Below the pieces are notes generated by a model. It saw only the letters and a program-made list of their open reading frames with translations. It had not been told where the DNA came from and did no database searches. From positions 13,668,501 to 13,732,500 of the forward strand of contig BSBM01000068.1 of the NCBI GenBank assembly GCA_027924585.1: a DNA stretch of 64,000 nucleotides. Direction: 5' to 3'. The position numbers and the translations under genes are program-made. Positions within the stretch are counted from its first letter, which is position 1; each line of letters starts with the position of its first letter. Source of the stretch: Larix kaempferi. Taxonomy: Eukaryota > Streptophyta > Pinopsida > Pinales > Pinaceae. Positions 22,018 to 34,376 of this stretch are shown here, one piece after another.

Positions 22018-23916
22018 TCAGTGCTCATCAAAATTGAACAAAAATGGATATGCCACTCTCATGGCATCCTCCAGCTCCCATGTAGCCTCATTGGGACCGT
22101 AGTGCTTCGATTGCACCTTTACCTGTCTGATGGCTCGGTTCCGGAGCAATGTTACCCTCTTGTCTAGGATGTGCAATGGATCGGTTTGGAACTCTCCCAT
22201 GGGTTCCACCTGGATCACATCCCAATTAATCACATGGTTAGGATCATGTACATATTTCTTAAGCAAAGAGACATGAAACACATTATGATCTCTAGTGCTA
22301 GCAGGCAATGCAAGTCTATATGCAACTGGCCCTATTCTTTCAAGCACTTCAAAAGGCCCACATTATCTAGGTGATAGTTTGGCGCAACTCCCAAGATTCA
22401 AGGAACTCTTCCTTGACTTCAAGCTAAGATACACATGATCCCTGACATTGAATTCCCTAAGTACCCTATGCTTATTTGCATAGCTTTTATGTAAATCCTG
22501 GGCTACTTTTAAATTCTTCCTGATCTTTGCAACCTCTTGTTCCATTTCCTTAAGCAATTCTGGCCCAAGTATAATTCTATTCACTGGATTGTCCCAAGTC
22601 ACTGGTGTCTTGCACCTTCTGCTGTACAAAGCCTCATATGGACTCATTCCCAATGATTTTTGCTGCCCATTGTTATATGCAAACTCTACCAAGTGTAGAT
22701 AATCCTCCCACTTGGATGGTTTTTCCATTACATACATGCGAAGCATGTCTTCAAGCACCCAATTTACTCTTTTTGTTTTCCCATCTGTTTGAGGATGGTA
22801 CGCGGTACTAAAGCTCAACTGTGTACCCAAATTTGCAAAGAGACCTTTCCAAAAATTGGAAGTGAACTTGGTATCCCTGTCAAAAATTATTGCCTTAGGA
22901 AATCCATGTAATCTGAAAATTTCCTTCATGAAAATATTTGCAATGGCATCGGATTTATGTGTGGACTTAACCGGTATAAAATGTGCTGCCTTTGTTAACT
23001 TGTCCACCACAACCATGATGGAATCATGTTGTCTCATAGTCATTGGCAATCCTGTAATAAAATCCATGGAAATTACTTCCCATTTCCATTCTGGGATTGG
23101 CAATGGATGCAATAAACCTGCTGGGTGTTGGTGTTCAACCTTCACCTGCTGACATTTCATGCAACTAGAAATGTATTCAGCGATGTCCTTCTTCATTCCT
23201 GGCCAGAAATAATATTTTCTTGTTGTAGCAATAGTCTTTTGATATCCGAGGTGACCGAAGTATGGAGCTTTATGGATTTCATCCATAAAAATCCTCCTCA
23301 AATCTTCCACATTTGGAATATAGGCTCTATTCTTATAGGTAAGAAGTCCGTCTTCTTCCAAATGATAGCCTTCATACTTCTTTTCAAGGTTTTGCTGCTG
23401 CAATTTGTCCTTTATCTGTACATACACTTCGTCCTCAACAATATGGTTAACAATATGTTGCCTCAAATCTGGTTGACAAGTGCTAAGCACTGCCACATGC
23501 ATTTCATGTACTTTCCCGCTAAGTGCATCAACCACCTTATTTTCTTTCCCTTTTATGTGTTTGATCTCAAAATCAAATTCACACAAAAATTCCAACCATC
23601 TAGCTTGCCTAGCATTTAAAGTTGGCTGATCAAACAAGTATTTCAGACCATAATGGTATGTTATTAACTCAAATTTCCTTCCCATTAAGTAATGCCTCCA
23701 CATCTTTAAAGCATGTACTATGGCTGCAAGTTCTAAATCATGAGTAGCATAGTTCTTCTCATGCTCCTTCAACTTTCTCGACTTATAGCATACCATGTGG
23801 TTGTCTTGCATAAGAACTCCTCTAAATCCTTGATTGCATGCATCGGTACACACCACAAAGTCTTTTTCTGGGTCTGCAATTTTCAAAATTGGTGCACTCG
23901 TAAGAAGATTCTTCAA
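22018..23916 (-). pseudogene. gypsy RNase H, integrase and chromodomain-like C-terminus
   Basis: One frame broken by TAA at 22363-22365 (PR*CGPFE, where Y is expected). RNase H: TDACNQGF, DLELAAIVHALKMWRHYL, DALSG; the usual D of YTDHxSLKY is Y here (ITYHYGLKY). Zinc binding: HKAPYFGHLGYQKT ... CMKCQQVK. Integrase core: MDFITGLPM, FDRDTKFTSNFW, YHPQTDGKTKRVN. Counting 35 residues after the second catalytic D gives K instead of the catalytic E. The C-terminal domain ends ATWELEDAMRVAYPFLF. Upstream it joins the RT frame through the stop at 23920-23922. Confidence 0.92.
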
Positions 23917-23919
23917 CTG

Positions 23920-24312
23920 TTAAAAACTTTCCTCACATCTTGGTGACCATTCAAACTTTATCTCCTTCTTTTGCAAAGAAGTGATCGAGTTTGTGACCTT
24001 GGAGAATCCTTCAATGAACCTCCTATAGTACCCAGCAAGGCCCATAAAAGATCTCACATCTGTCACATTCCTTGGAGTTGGCCAATTCATAATGGCTTCA
24101 ATCTTCTCAGGGTCCACCGATATTCCTTCGTCTGAGATAATGTGACCCAAATAGTGAATTTTATCTTTATAAAAGTCACATTTGCTCAACTTTGCATACA
24201 ACTTATGCTCTCTTAGCAATTGCAATGTCATTCTCAAATGTTCTTCATGCTCTTCTTCATTCTTAGAATAGATGAGAATGTCGTCTAGAAATACAAGAAC
24301 GAACTTGTCCAA
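23920..24312 (-). pseudogene. gypsy RT, second half
   Basis: It carries the catalytic box [13 protein letters not shown], then the connection region [22 protein letters not shown] and [11 protein letters not shown]. It is in the same frame as RNase H-integrase but separated from it by TAA (23920-23922), and out of frame with the upstream gag-RT ORF. Overlap with that ORF at 24285-24312 marks the frameshift. Confidence 0.92.
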
Positions 24313-26453
24313 ATACTTGCTAAAACACTATTCATGAGACATATGAATGTAGCTGGTGCATTTGTGAGACCAAATGGTACCACTACAAACTCATAGTGTC
24401 CATACCTTGTTCTAAAGGATGTCTTATGAATATCTTCCTCTTTGATTCTTACCTGATGGTAACCTGACCTTAAGTCAATCTTTGAAAATACCTTTGCTCC
24501 TCTCATTTGATCAAAAAGGTCATCAATTCTTGGCAATGGGTATTTGTTCTTCACAGTGACCTTGTTCAACTCACTGTAGTCAATACATAACCTGAGTGTT
24601 CCATATTTCTTTTTCACAAATAGAACAGGTGCTCCCCACGAGGACACACTTGGTTTGACATATTTCTTTTCTAACAACTCTTGTAATTGCATTTTCAATT
24701 CTAGCAATTCCGGTACACTCATCCTGTAGGGTGTCTTGGACACTGGTACTGCCCCTAGCACAAGTTCAATTGTAAAATCAATGTCTCTCTTTGGAGGAAG
24801 TCCCGAAATCTCATCAGGAAAAACATCCCTGAATTCCTGCAATACATGATAGTCCTCTAACATAGGAGTTTCATTCTCTGCTGTCTCCAAAACATGGGCT
24901 GCATACAATTGACAACCCTTTCTATAGAACCTTTTCAGTTGCATGGCTGAAACCTGCCTAACAAAAGTCACCTTTGGAATGCCTTTTACAACCCTTGGGT
25001 TTCCTTCTTCGTCCACGCATTCAAAAGTTTTATTGTAGCACTCAAGTTTAACCTTGTGTGCCTCTAACCAATCCATCCCAATGAGAATATCATAGGAACC
25101 AAGTGGCAAAATATTCAGATTTGCATAAGTGAATAGCCCGTCCATCTCTAAGGGACACTTCTCTACAATTTCACTGACTTTTCTCTTGGTTCCAGTAGCT
25201 AGTTGAACTAACCATGATCTACTATGCTTTGACTTCTTAAAAGAAAAAATCTCAACAATTTTAGGAGTGATATAACTGTGAGTAGATCCAAGATCAATCA
25301 AAATAGAAACATATTGCTTAGCAATCTTACCTTCAACTTCAACAACAGTTGATTGATGATCTGCCTGACGGTCGTCTAGTGCAGCATAGATTCTAGGAAT
25401 TGTCCTCGCCACTTGACCCACAGTTCCAGCTCCTTGGATGTTGTGAACTTGATTTGCATTCCCATTCCGATGTGGACAATTCCTAAGCATGTGGTCTCCT
25501 CCACAGCCCCAACATTGAAGTGGTTCTCTTGGCTCCTTTGGATCTCTTGGCTTGTCTCCCATCATCCTAGTTGGCTTAGTCACAACCTGTGATGGCTTAC
25601 TTTGCTGGTTTCTGATATGAGGAGGTTTGAAACCTTTCTTCCTTTGGTCAAACTTCTCTTTCTTCTTGTCCTTCCATGCCTTATGGAAATCAGGTTTTCT
25701 TTTGTTTTGATCATAGCAATAATTGGCCTTCCTTATTGCCTCCTCTGGAGTTCGAGGCTCATCAAATTCAATTCTATCTTTATATGACTGAGGTAGCCCA
25801 CTTAGAAAACGCTGAATTTTCACCTTATCATCTCGAATATACCTGACATACCTCAACAGCTCCAAGAACTTGTTTGCATACTCTTCCATGGTCAATTGTC
25901 CCAATCTCAGCTCATGGAACTCTTTGATCTTGTCATCATAGTACCTATTAGAGAGGTACTTCTGCTTGAAGTATTTCTTGAACTGCTTCCACACAATCTT
26001 TCTTTCATTGATCTTCTTCACTTGTCTGAGGTGTTCCCACCATATAGATGCTCGTCCATTCAAGTTGAAGATGGTGACCCTTGCCTTCATATTTCCAGAG
26101 TAGCCTTGGACTTGGAAATACTTTCTCATCCCAAGAAGCCAAGCTTCAGCTTCTTGACCCGACTTTACCTCTTCATCAAATGTAGGAGGTTTTGCCTTCT
26201 TAAATTCCCCGTTTGAATTGTTCTTGTAATGCCTCTTCCTCTTATTCTTGCGAGATGAAGAGCTTGAACCCTCAATGGATCCTTTAGATTCAGATGATCC
26301 TCTAGAAGAGATTTCTGGAGTATAGGTTCTATCTCTAGAAACTCTTCTTGAGATATTGGACCTCTTGCGGGAATTTCTCCTTGAACTACTCCCACTCTTT
26401 TCTGGATTTGATGTCCGATGCCCAGAGTTTATTTGCCTTGGGATGTCTGTCAA
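24285..26453 (-). pseudogene. gypsy gag-protease-RT (first half)
   Basis: A 722-codon frame. Gag capsid: [55 protein letters not shown]. Zinc knuckle near residue 313: [13 protein letters not shown], with one residue fewer before H than the usual CX2CX4HX4C. Protease near residue 385: [11 protein letters not shown], where the D-S/T-G active site has L. RT from about residue 595: [51 protein letters not shown]. There is no in-frame ATG at 26453; the true gag start is probably ATG at 26686, with the first 80 or so codons disrupted. Confidence 0.92.
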
Positions 26454-26686
26454 ACTCTATAGCATGGCTGCATTCAACTAATTTTGTTCTTCCTGAGCTT
26501 TAATCATCCTCTCATTATCTTCTCTACAACTTTGCCACTCCACCCTTAGGCTCCTCATGGTGGCTGCAATATCTGGGAGAGTCTCTCGATTTCTTCTCCC
26601 ATTGGATTCTGTTTCAGCATTCTCAACATGTATGTTTTCCCCATGGCATCTGTCTCAGGCTCATAGGGATCCTGTGCATGATCCAT
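26454..26686 (-). pseudogene. disrupted N-terminus of gypsy gag
   Basis: ATG at 26686 opens MDHAQDPYEPETDAMGKTY. The frame then shifts, and pieces such as SLRVEWQSCREDNERM lead toward the main gag frame, which is cut by a TAG just before 26453. Consistent with the 5' part of gag with small indels. Confidence 0.6.
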
Positions 26687-28405
26687 GATGTTGATATTCT
26701 TGGCCCAACCAAGACCAGAACTTTCCAACTGCACTTATCTGGAATGTTGCTTTTATGTGACTATAATTCTGCAAAATGTGGTTATAAACACAACTGTTAG
26801 CTGCATTATAATGCTATAATTTATTTGCATGTATGTGGGGAGATCCCAATTGAAAACTTTGTCCAATCATAAAATTTCCCCATTTGGTGCAATTATTAAG
26901 GTTAAAATGGCCGCCATTGTCGCGGGAATTTAGCTTTTAAAGTGTTTCCCATGTCGCGGAGTTTTAAGCTAAAATTTGCTGCTGCGCACCGTGCATGATA
27001 CAGATTTTAAGTTTATTTTTTCCGCCGTGCACCGCGCATGACGCAGATTTTATCCTTAAAATTGCCGCGGGTGGCGCGGCTCCTATCGCCAAGTTGCCGC
27101 TGTGTGCGCGCGCAGATATTAACGCTAATTCTGCCATCGCGCACGTAGGATTTAGCGTTAATTTTGCCACCGCGCACGCAGGAGTTTATCCTTAACTTCA
27201 CCGACACAGCCTTTAGGAAAAAAGTTTGAAACACTTAGACTAATCCCCTTCGACGCAGAATTAGCAACATCTCCGTTGATCATTGCGCAAAAATTAACGT
27301 TAAAATCTCCAACCGCCAACCCTGTGACCGCCGACCACTTCCCTTCGGTGCAGAGTTAACAACTATTTCGCTGACCGTTGCGGCACTTTTGGGCTTATCT
27401 TTGCTGACAAAGTCGCAAGAGTTATCCCAATTTTTGCCGCCGTGCACGCAGAAAATTAGTCCAACTTTCACTGCCGCGCGCGCAGAAAGTTAGCCTAACT
27501 TTCGCCACCGTGCGCACATAAAGTTGGCTTAACTTTCGCCGCCGTGTCTTTCAAAGTTAACCTATTTTTTGCCACCACCACAGCCCTTAGGCAAAATTTT
27601 GGAATTTTTTCTATCTTTCGGCGTCGAATTAACAACAACTATTTCGCAGTCGTGGGCGCAGAAAGTTGGCCTAACTTTCGCCGTCGCGCGCACAGAAAGT
27701 TGGCCTAACTTTCGTCGCCGTGCACGCGGAAAGTTGGCTTAACTTTCGCCGCTGTAGCCTTAGCAGAAAACTTAGAAAAATAGTTAGAAAAAATTTTGCA
27801 AAATTTTCAAAGACAGTTAGAGTTCTCTTCTTGAAATATGTCCTTCATTTCCCTACAGAGGTGAGGTACTTACAAATCCTAGTTCGCATATAGTAGAACA
27901 GTGAAAGGATGCCAAGAACTTGCACCTCTAAAAATGGATTTTCTTTTCATTTCAAATTCAACAATCCAACCAATGGATTCACAATCAATCTTCAAGCACC
28001 CAACAAGCATGGGCAAGGAAAACTTATGAGCATAAGGGCATAATTCGAAAGCTTTCCTTGCTTCCGAAAACCATCAATCGACCACATAAATGTTGGTTCA
28101 TTGTAATTAACAAACATCATTAAGATATGGGGTTGTAAAAACCAACTGTTCAGGCTTTCAATCATGAAATTAACACACAAAATCTCATACCAGCCATGCC
28201 CAACATTCAATTTCATGCATTCAAAGAATCATGGACATCCAAGGGACAAGGAGTCATAATTAATCACGGCCTCAAGCGCATGATGCATTATCTCATATGC
28301 ACAGCAATTAGCAACAAACAACAACCAACACACAACACACAAAATCATATTTTCCTAATCTGTTGTGTGGATGTCGGCCCAACAGCCTCAGTATTGTAAC
28401 CATGG
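26687..28405 (-). other. gypsy leader with CpG-rich repeat block
   Basis: About 1.7 kb of untranslated leader between PBS and gag. The segment 26930-27780 is strikingly rich in CG and in GCGCACG-type words compared with the AT-rich window. It holds a family of units built on CCGCCGTGCGCGCAGAAAGTT. Retained CpGs in a methylated plant TE suggest youth or constraint. Confidence 0.75.
27485..27747. repeat. mini inverted-repeat array in the gypsy leader
   Basis: Five hairpins with 5-nt loops: GAAAGTT-AGCCT-AACTTTC (27485-27503), AAAGTT-GGCTT-AACTTT (27520-27536), GAAAGTT-GGCCT-AACTTTC (27661-27679 and 27695-27713) and GAAAGTT-GGCTT-AACTTTC (27729-27747). Here the arms are constant and the loop varies. 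Spacing is irregular: three lie 34 bp apart. Confidence 0.85.
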
Positions 28406-28417
28406 GCTCTGATACCA
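28406..28417 (-). other. gypsy primer-binding site (tRNA-iMet type)
   Basis: In element orientation TGGTATCAGAGC, three bases (GAA) after the end of the 5' LTR. It is complementary to the 3' end of plant initiator methionine tRNA. Confidence 0.95.
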
Positions 28418-28420
28418 TTC

Positions 28421-30171
28421 TGTAACATCCCCTCCCAGTAGACCAAGCAAGGGAGAGAACATCACTCTAATTCTGGGCATCTAGCCCCATACTTAGTAAA
28501 CAAACATTCATAGAAAGAGAAGATGGACATGTGGAAATGCATAAATATTTGAAAAACATAGCAGAATTAAATTCTATTACACATCCATCATACATTCAAG
28601 ATATTCATGGCATTCGTCAATTAAAACAATACAAGTAAAATTCATTGATGATAAAAGACATGTACATCTGCATATCGTAATTAAACACAACGGAATTAAA
28701 ATCATGTTAATATCTAACATACATTTAGCATTTTCATGACAGCCATTAAATAAAGACATTGCAGAATTATGATAGAGAGTACTTATCTTAAAACAAAGTA
28801 GTCCCTGAGCAACCAGCTATGCATCTGCAACGTTCCACCCAACCATAGGCCAGTTGTGCTTATCAATCTCTTGATACAACTGCCACCCCCGAGCTAGGCA
28901 TGATTTCTACAAGGAAGAAGGGAACAACAGACTCACACATAGCCAAAATATACCAAAATCAGCCAAGCCAATCAGCAGTTGGGTTTATCAGGCTGCTAGG
29001 AGATGGAAAAGGAAGAATTGCTAAGCTAGTGAGCTCAGGCACAGAGCCATGGATACCTCTACAAGATCTATCTAACTTGGCACCCAAAATACCTACACAC
29101 CCAACACAAGGAAGTATTCTCTTCATTGCTACATAGTCCCTCAAGCCATACCTTCCTTTCTAGTGCTCTCAGGGTGTGCATAGAAAAGTAGCCAAAGCCC
29201 TCTCGATCTTCTTGAGAGGTTACTCCCTTCACTAGGTTTATCAAGCCAATTCTGTCCACTACCACTCCAAATTTATTGCTCATAGGTTCAAACCAAAACA
29301 GGTATGCACATAACAAGAAAAGTATAAGTGTTGGGCATGAAGAAACATTTTTACAGTGAGACGCCCAAATATGGGGTTTTCATTAGCTTCAGAAAAACAT
29401 GGGAAACCCAAAAATGAAAATGGAAGATGGGGAACAACCCTAGGAAGCCAAATCTGTTTTCATAAAAATGTCCATGGACATTCTAGGGAAAAAACGACCT
29501 CCATAACAGTCCCAAATCCTGGTCCTCCTCTCCTAGCCACTGTGTAACACAAAAACGAGCTCCTAGCCATGGAAAAATGCAGGAAAATGATGAAAAACAT
29601 GATGGGGAAAGCCCAGCTAGCTCAGACTGTGTGAGAGGGCAAAGGCCATGGGTGAAAGATGGCTTTGGGCACCATTTCATGTACCAAGAAGCAAAAATAC
29701 CAATTCCCAAGTTGATGGCTTGCCCATGCACGAAATTGGCTGCCATACCTCTCCACTCCCAAGGCAGTAACTTCCTCAACCAACTATTGGAAGAATTTAA
29801 TGATTGGGTGCATAAGCCAAAATGGGTAGTTGAGGGTTTATGTGTTTTCTCATTGACACATGGATTAACACTATTGGCTCAAGGGTTTGAATAATTTACC
29901 TCCCTATTCCTTATAAAAATCATGCCCCCATCTCTTTGTTGCATTGCATAGCTAGTTGTGGGTATTTCATTAAAATTCGTATTTACATTATGTCTTAATT
30001 TACATTGTGCCTGTCTAGCACAAGAACCATATGCACCGATTTTAATTGCTGGTACATAAAACAATAAATCAATGGCGGGGCCTTGGCCTTGAGCTCCTCA
30101 CCATGATTTAGATAACAATATTTACATCATTTACAATTTTAATGCCACAGGGTCAAAATGGGGACATGACA
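28421..30171 (-). repeat. gypsy 5' LTR (1751 bp)
   Basis: Starts TGTCATGTCCCC at 30171 and ends GGATGTTACA at 28421 in element orientation. Nearly collinear with 20230-21989. Differences are mainly transitions plus one short indel. Confidence 0.95.
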
Positions 30172-30510
30172 ATCAACTTGTAGATTGAAGAATTCAATTG
30201 TTAGGCCACCCATACTAAGTGCTTTATTACAACCATATTGGTGAGAATCCCTCCATTTGTTCAATGGTAGGAGCCTGATCTAAAATAGAATTGACGATTT
30301 TTTATCATAAGGATTTAAAGTAGTGTATGCCTTAGGATCATATCCATAGGTTGATTTATGCTTCCAAATGTAGGGTTGATTCCTAAAAAATTCCTCATAA
30401 TATATCATGTGATGTTTTCCTTGAATAACCATTGATCTATATTATATCTCATGTCTTGTTTCATAGTTGAAATGAAACTTTGATTCCTTTTGGGATTAAC
30501 ATCCATCTAG
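30172..30510 (-). pseudogene. LINE reverse transcriptase relic, upstream part
   Basis: On the minus strand a frame reads KALSMGGLTIEFF then QVDDVAPLFHEIIKEVQ, which fits the L1-type RT start (KAPGPDG...FF...). It continues through the TSD into 20229 and on to 19800. It was therefore one LINE before the gypsy insertion. Confidence 0.55.
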
Positions 30511-33500
30511 AATAAGTTTGAGTTTCTTATTTATTTTGATAAATATTTTACCACTTAATGATATTGTTCTTCTCCTCAAGACTAAGTTCCTCCAACTCAA
30601 GGTTAATAATCATTTACTTGATTTTAACACAACTTGCATAGAGGCAAATATGTGCAAAGACTGCAATTGGGTGATGCACATTGCTGAGATATGGCTACAT
30701 GAAGCTAATACCTTGAAAGATCGATATTAGAATAAGTTTAAAAGGGAAAGTGAAAGCCTAGGGTTAATGAATTTGTTGGGACATATTGAATGCTTGTTAT
30801 GCACCTACAACACACATGTGTGGAGATATATTCATGATGTGAAAGGATGTCTTTATAAGCCTTAGTAAGGCATGCGTACTCCTTAGTTGCTTGTTTAGTC
30901 TTATTGTTGTGCTCTCGAGTTCAACAATATGTGCATATGAGGTTGAGAGTGACTAACCAGTTGAGTTCACTAGTATTTTGGGTTTGATTACTAATGTGTT
31001 TGATATAAGGACTTTGGGATTGGAAGTGGACCTAGGGAACTTGAGGTAATAGTACCAAATTATGGCAATGTTCATTATAGTGCATGTAGAATTGATGGGG
31101 GAGGTTGTGCATTTTTTTTGGAGTTCTCGACACTTGAGGGAGCAATCCATATGCTTTCTAAAGGCTCTAGAAGTGGACCCTCTATTCATTGTGGACTATC
31201 GATGATGTGTTAGATTTGGAAACATGTATATGAGTTGCTCTTGTAGTGAAGATCAAGGAAAACAACGATATATTTTCATCTTATAATGTGCTTCTTAGAA
31301 ATATCGTCACATGTAATGATCTTGACAAAGAGCGACTCTATGTATATATTCTCACATGGTAATTTAGAGGTTTACCAATGACCTCTAAGATAAGGCTATT
31401 ACGTGAGTTTAATCAATTAGTACAAGTTACAATGAGTCATGTATGTTTAGATTTTAGTCATACGTATCCTTAAGTGTGTAGTGTTAAGATCAGACAACAT
31501 GTCCAAAATATAAGAACATGTCCAAAATATAAGAAGTGTCTAGATGTGCTTATCAATTGTCTTGAGATAAGACATGGGTTATGTTTCTAAGTGATAAGAA
31601 GGATTAGAGATAAGATATCCTAGCTTAGCACATGACATTAGAAATGTTTGTAGATGAGGATACTTATGTGACATGTGTAGCTATATAATATTGAGTATGA
31701 GATTTATAATGATAAGGGAACCCTATAATGTTGAATTTGTATATATTTTGTTATTGTTCTTTTCTCTATGATTTTTGTATTATGCATTCTTCCATTTTCT
31801 TTAACATAAACAACCCATATACACTTCTTAATTTTTTTTTATTAAATCTGGAATATTTAAAAAATGTAAATAATGATTTATATCTAAATTTGAAATTAAT
31901 ATATATATGTTAGATTGTTATTGTTATTATTTTTCTTTATATGATTTTTCTTTGTTCTTCTTTATTTTTTCTTCCATTGTGTAAGATAAGAAACACAATG
32001 TATTTTATCAAAAAAAATATTATTCTTTTAATTAATTTTAATGATAATTTTCTCTCACATGATTTCAAGTTTGTATTTGCTAATTGTTTGTTTAGGCACG
32101 GTTCTCCATATTGTTAAGAGGTTTTAGACGGGAAAGTATCTTATCATGAAAGTGTAACTTGTTATGGTTTTTAACCATTAGTTGGGTGGTTGGGTAAAGA
32201 TGCTCATTTTACAGTCAAGCTAAATTTATAATTCGTATCACAAAATAATAACTTGTATCACAACACAATAACTTGTATCACAAAATAATAAAGTTGGTGA
32301 TAAATTTTCTTTTTCAGATATGGTTCAAGAGAACATAATATTTACATATTTTTTCCTTTGTCAAACACATTTAAGATTTCAATATAATGTAATTTAATGG
32401 CTTGTTTCTTTTAAAGTGGCCCATTATATTATTAATGGAAAAGTTTGAATATGCACAGCTCATTATCAATGGACTCGTTTGGAGAGAAAATAACATCAAA
32501 GTGGTATAGAAAGAAAACATTATATTATAATAATAAAAGATATACATAATATGGAGAGTCATTTCAAATATTCTTAAAGGATTAGCCTAAATATTTTATG
32601 TTTTTTAACCTGTTATGGGTATATTTTATGGTTTGTTCGGTTATGACTTCAATTACAAATTTAAAAAAAATCTTAGTCACATATATTAGTTGTCAAAATT
32701 GCATAATGTAGAATAAATAACTTATTTCATTCTTAAAACATTATTTTAGAGAATTTTTATATCAAATGAATTCTCCTAAATGTTAAAGAAAATACATGGT
32801 TAGTTATTGTTGGATGAAAACAAATGAAAAAGTTTAGACATAAATTTTTTGAGAGAAGGCTCATGCTTTGAAATTTCATTAATTAATATATTGAATAAAA
32901 AAATGCACAATATGTTGAAATGCAAATTATTATCACAAAAATTTTCACCATGTGTTTCACAAAAACACAAAATTGTTGAATCAATAAATTAAAGTTTCAC
33001 TCAAAGATGTCCTAAAAGTAGAAAATGTACATTATACCTCAACAATATCCCACGTGTAAATTACCCTTCAACCTTACTTAGAAAGTTGAGACATACATTA
33101 AATGAATCAACTAATAGCCTAGAATGTTATACCTTATTCCCAAACAAATATATATGATGAAAACTAGAAACTCCAACAATAGAAAAATAATCACTTCTAA
33201 AAAACTATCTTTATTCATCTTCCTTTCCTTAGTAGCATTATTCCAATCACCCTCAATACACAATTTCACATTGTCATAACTAATGAACATAAGGAAAACA
33301 ATAACTCCTCTAGCATAAATATATTTACCCATGTGAGAATATCTTTAAAAAACCTCCCATGTAAACTTTTCATGAACTAATCCCATGTAATCTAGACAAT
33401 GAAAGGAAAAGAAATATGTACATTCTTACATTTAAACATTTAGGCATATATGTTAAATGTTGCATAAGGAAATTTAGAACAATTGGATGAAAGAGCATTT

Positions 33501-33839
33501 TAAATTAAGAGATATAAGAAAAAGGGATATTTGGGGTAGAAATTATGTACACCCATTAATCCATGATAGATATGAATTGGATTAAAATGTAAATAATATT
33601 AAAAGTAATTAATTATGGAGAAAATCTAGATTAGAAAATATCTAGAAATCAACTCCACATGCACCCGTTGATGTAGGGATTGAAATTTTAGACTAGGGAG
33701 ACCTTTGAGTTTCAGGGTGTCGGTCTTGGCTCTGCCCAAGATCGACCTCAGGCCCACCGCAACCCACTTAGAGGACCTCCTGCACCCAGGAGAGAGCCAA
33801 ACCCCCCTCCTCAACCAATCGGGTTTTGTAGCGGCCTAG
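30511..33839. other. AT-rich intergenic region
   Basis: No supported gene. A short repeat AATAACTTGTATCACAAAAT occurs about three times at 32236-32292, and AACATGTCCAAAATATAAGA twice at 31496-31532. Small ORFs (for example 30518-30730 and 33626-33814) lack motifs. Confidence 0.45.
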
Positions 33840-34350
33840 ATGAGATTGATGACTCAATTAGGCATGCCACACATCATTTGCTTAGACATACCACATTTGT
33901 GGCTATGTATTCACAAAGCTAGGAGGACATCGATCAGACAAACACAACTGCACTGTCTATGGGTGGTGGTCGGGACATGCCGGGTACAGGTGGAACCCAG
34001 GCGGGGCCTTCTAGTTCTACTGGAACAATGACACATTGTTTTTCTCACTGTGGTCATTCTTTCCATGGTCTACGCAACAACATGCCACAGGGAGCTACAT
34101 GGATCAGGCTAGCTATTGTTTTATTTAATGTTCAAGTATTTGTTGTATTTTATTTGATATCGTATTGTTTAATTAATATATTTAACTTTGAATTACACAT
34201 TGTTGACTTTATTTGTTTTAATGTACAGTTATTCAGGTCCGAGTCTCCATCCTCCAGGTGGGAGGACATCGGTTCCTTTGACCTAGACCGAACCATGGCA
34301 GCATCAGAGGAGATTGCAGCACCATACACACAGGTAACTTCTTTACTTTG
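33840..34350 (+). pseudogene. unidentified gene-like fragment with possible intron
   Basis: Less AT-rich sequence with a frame containing MGGGRDMPGTGGTQAGPSSS. It is followed by an AT-rich stretch ending TTTAATGTACAG (acceptor-like, about 34228) and a second coding-like piece, FRSESPSSRWEDIGSFDLDR, that ends at a donor-like CAG|GTAAC (34333). It may be the tail of a transposase or host gene; no family is recognised. Confidence 0.3.
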
Positions 34351-34376
34351 AATAATTAGATTCTGTTACGAGTAAT

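Larger units (their letters stand above)
20230..30171 (-). mobile_element. complete Ty3-gypsy element, 9.9 kb, minus strand
   Basis: It has two LTRs of about 1.75 kb, a PBS matching initiator tRNA-Met, a long leader, gag, protease, RT, RNase H, integrase, a chromodomain-like C-terminus, a PPT, and a perfect 5-bp TSD. The pol order RT-RH-IN defines Ty3-gypsy. The C-terminal LRNRAIRQVKVQSKHYGPNE segment followed by ATWELED is the type seen in plant chromoviruses; the exact lineage is uncertain. Coding lesions are few: one frameshift near 24300 and stops at 23920-23922 and 22363-22365, plus a disrupted gag start. LTRs look about 97% alike by eye, so insertion is relatively young for such a genome. 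It is inserted in an old LINE relic. Confidence 0.95.
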
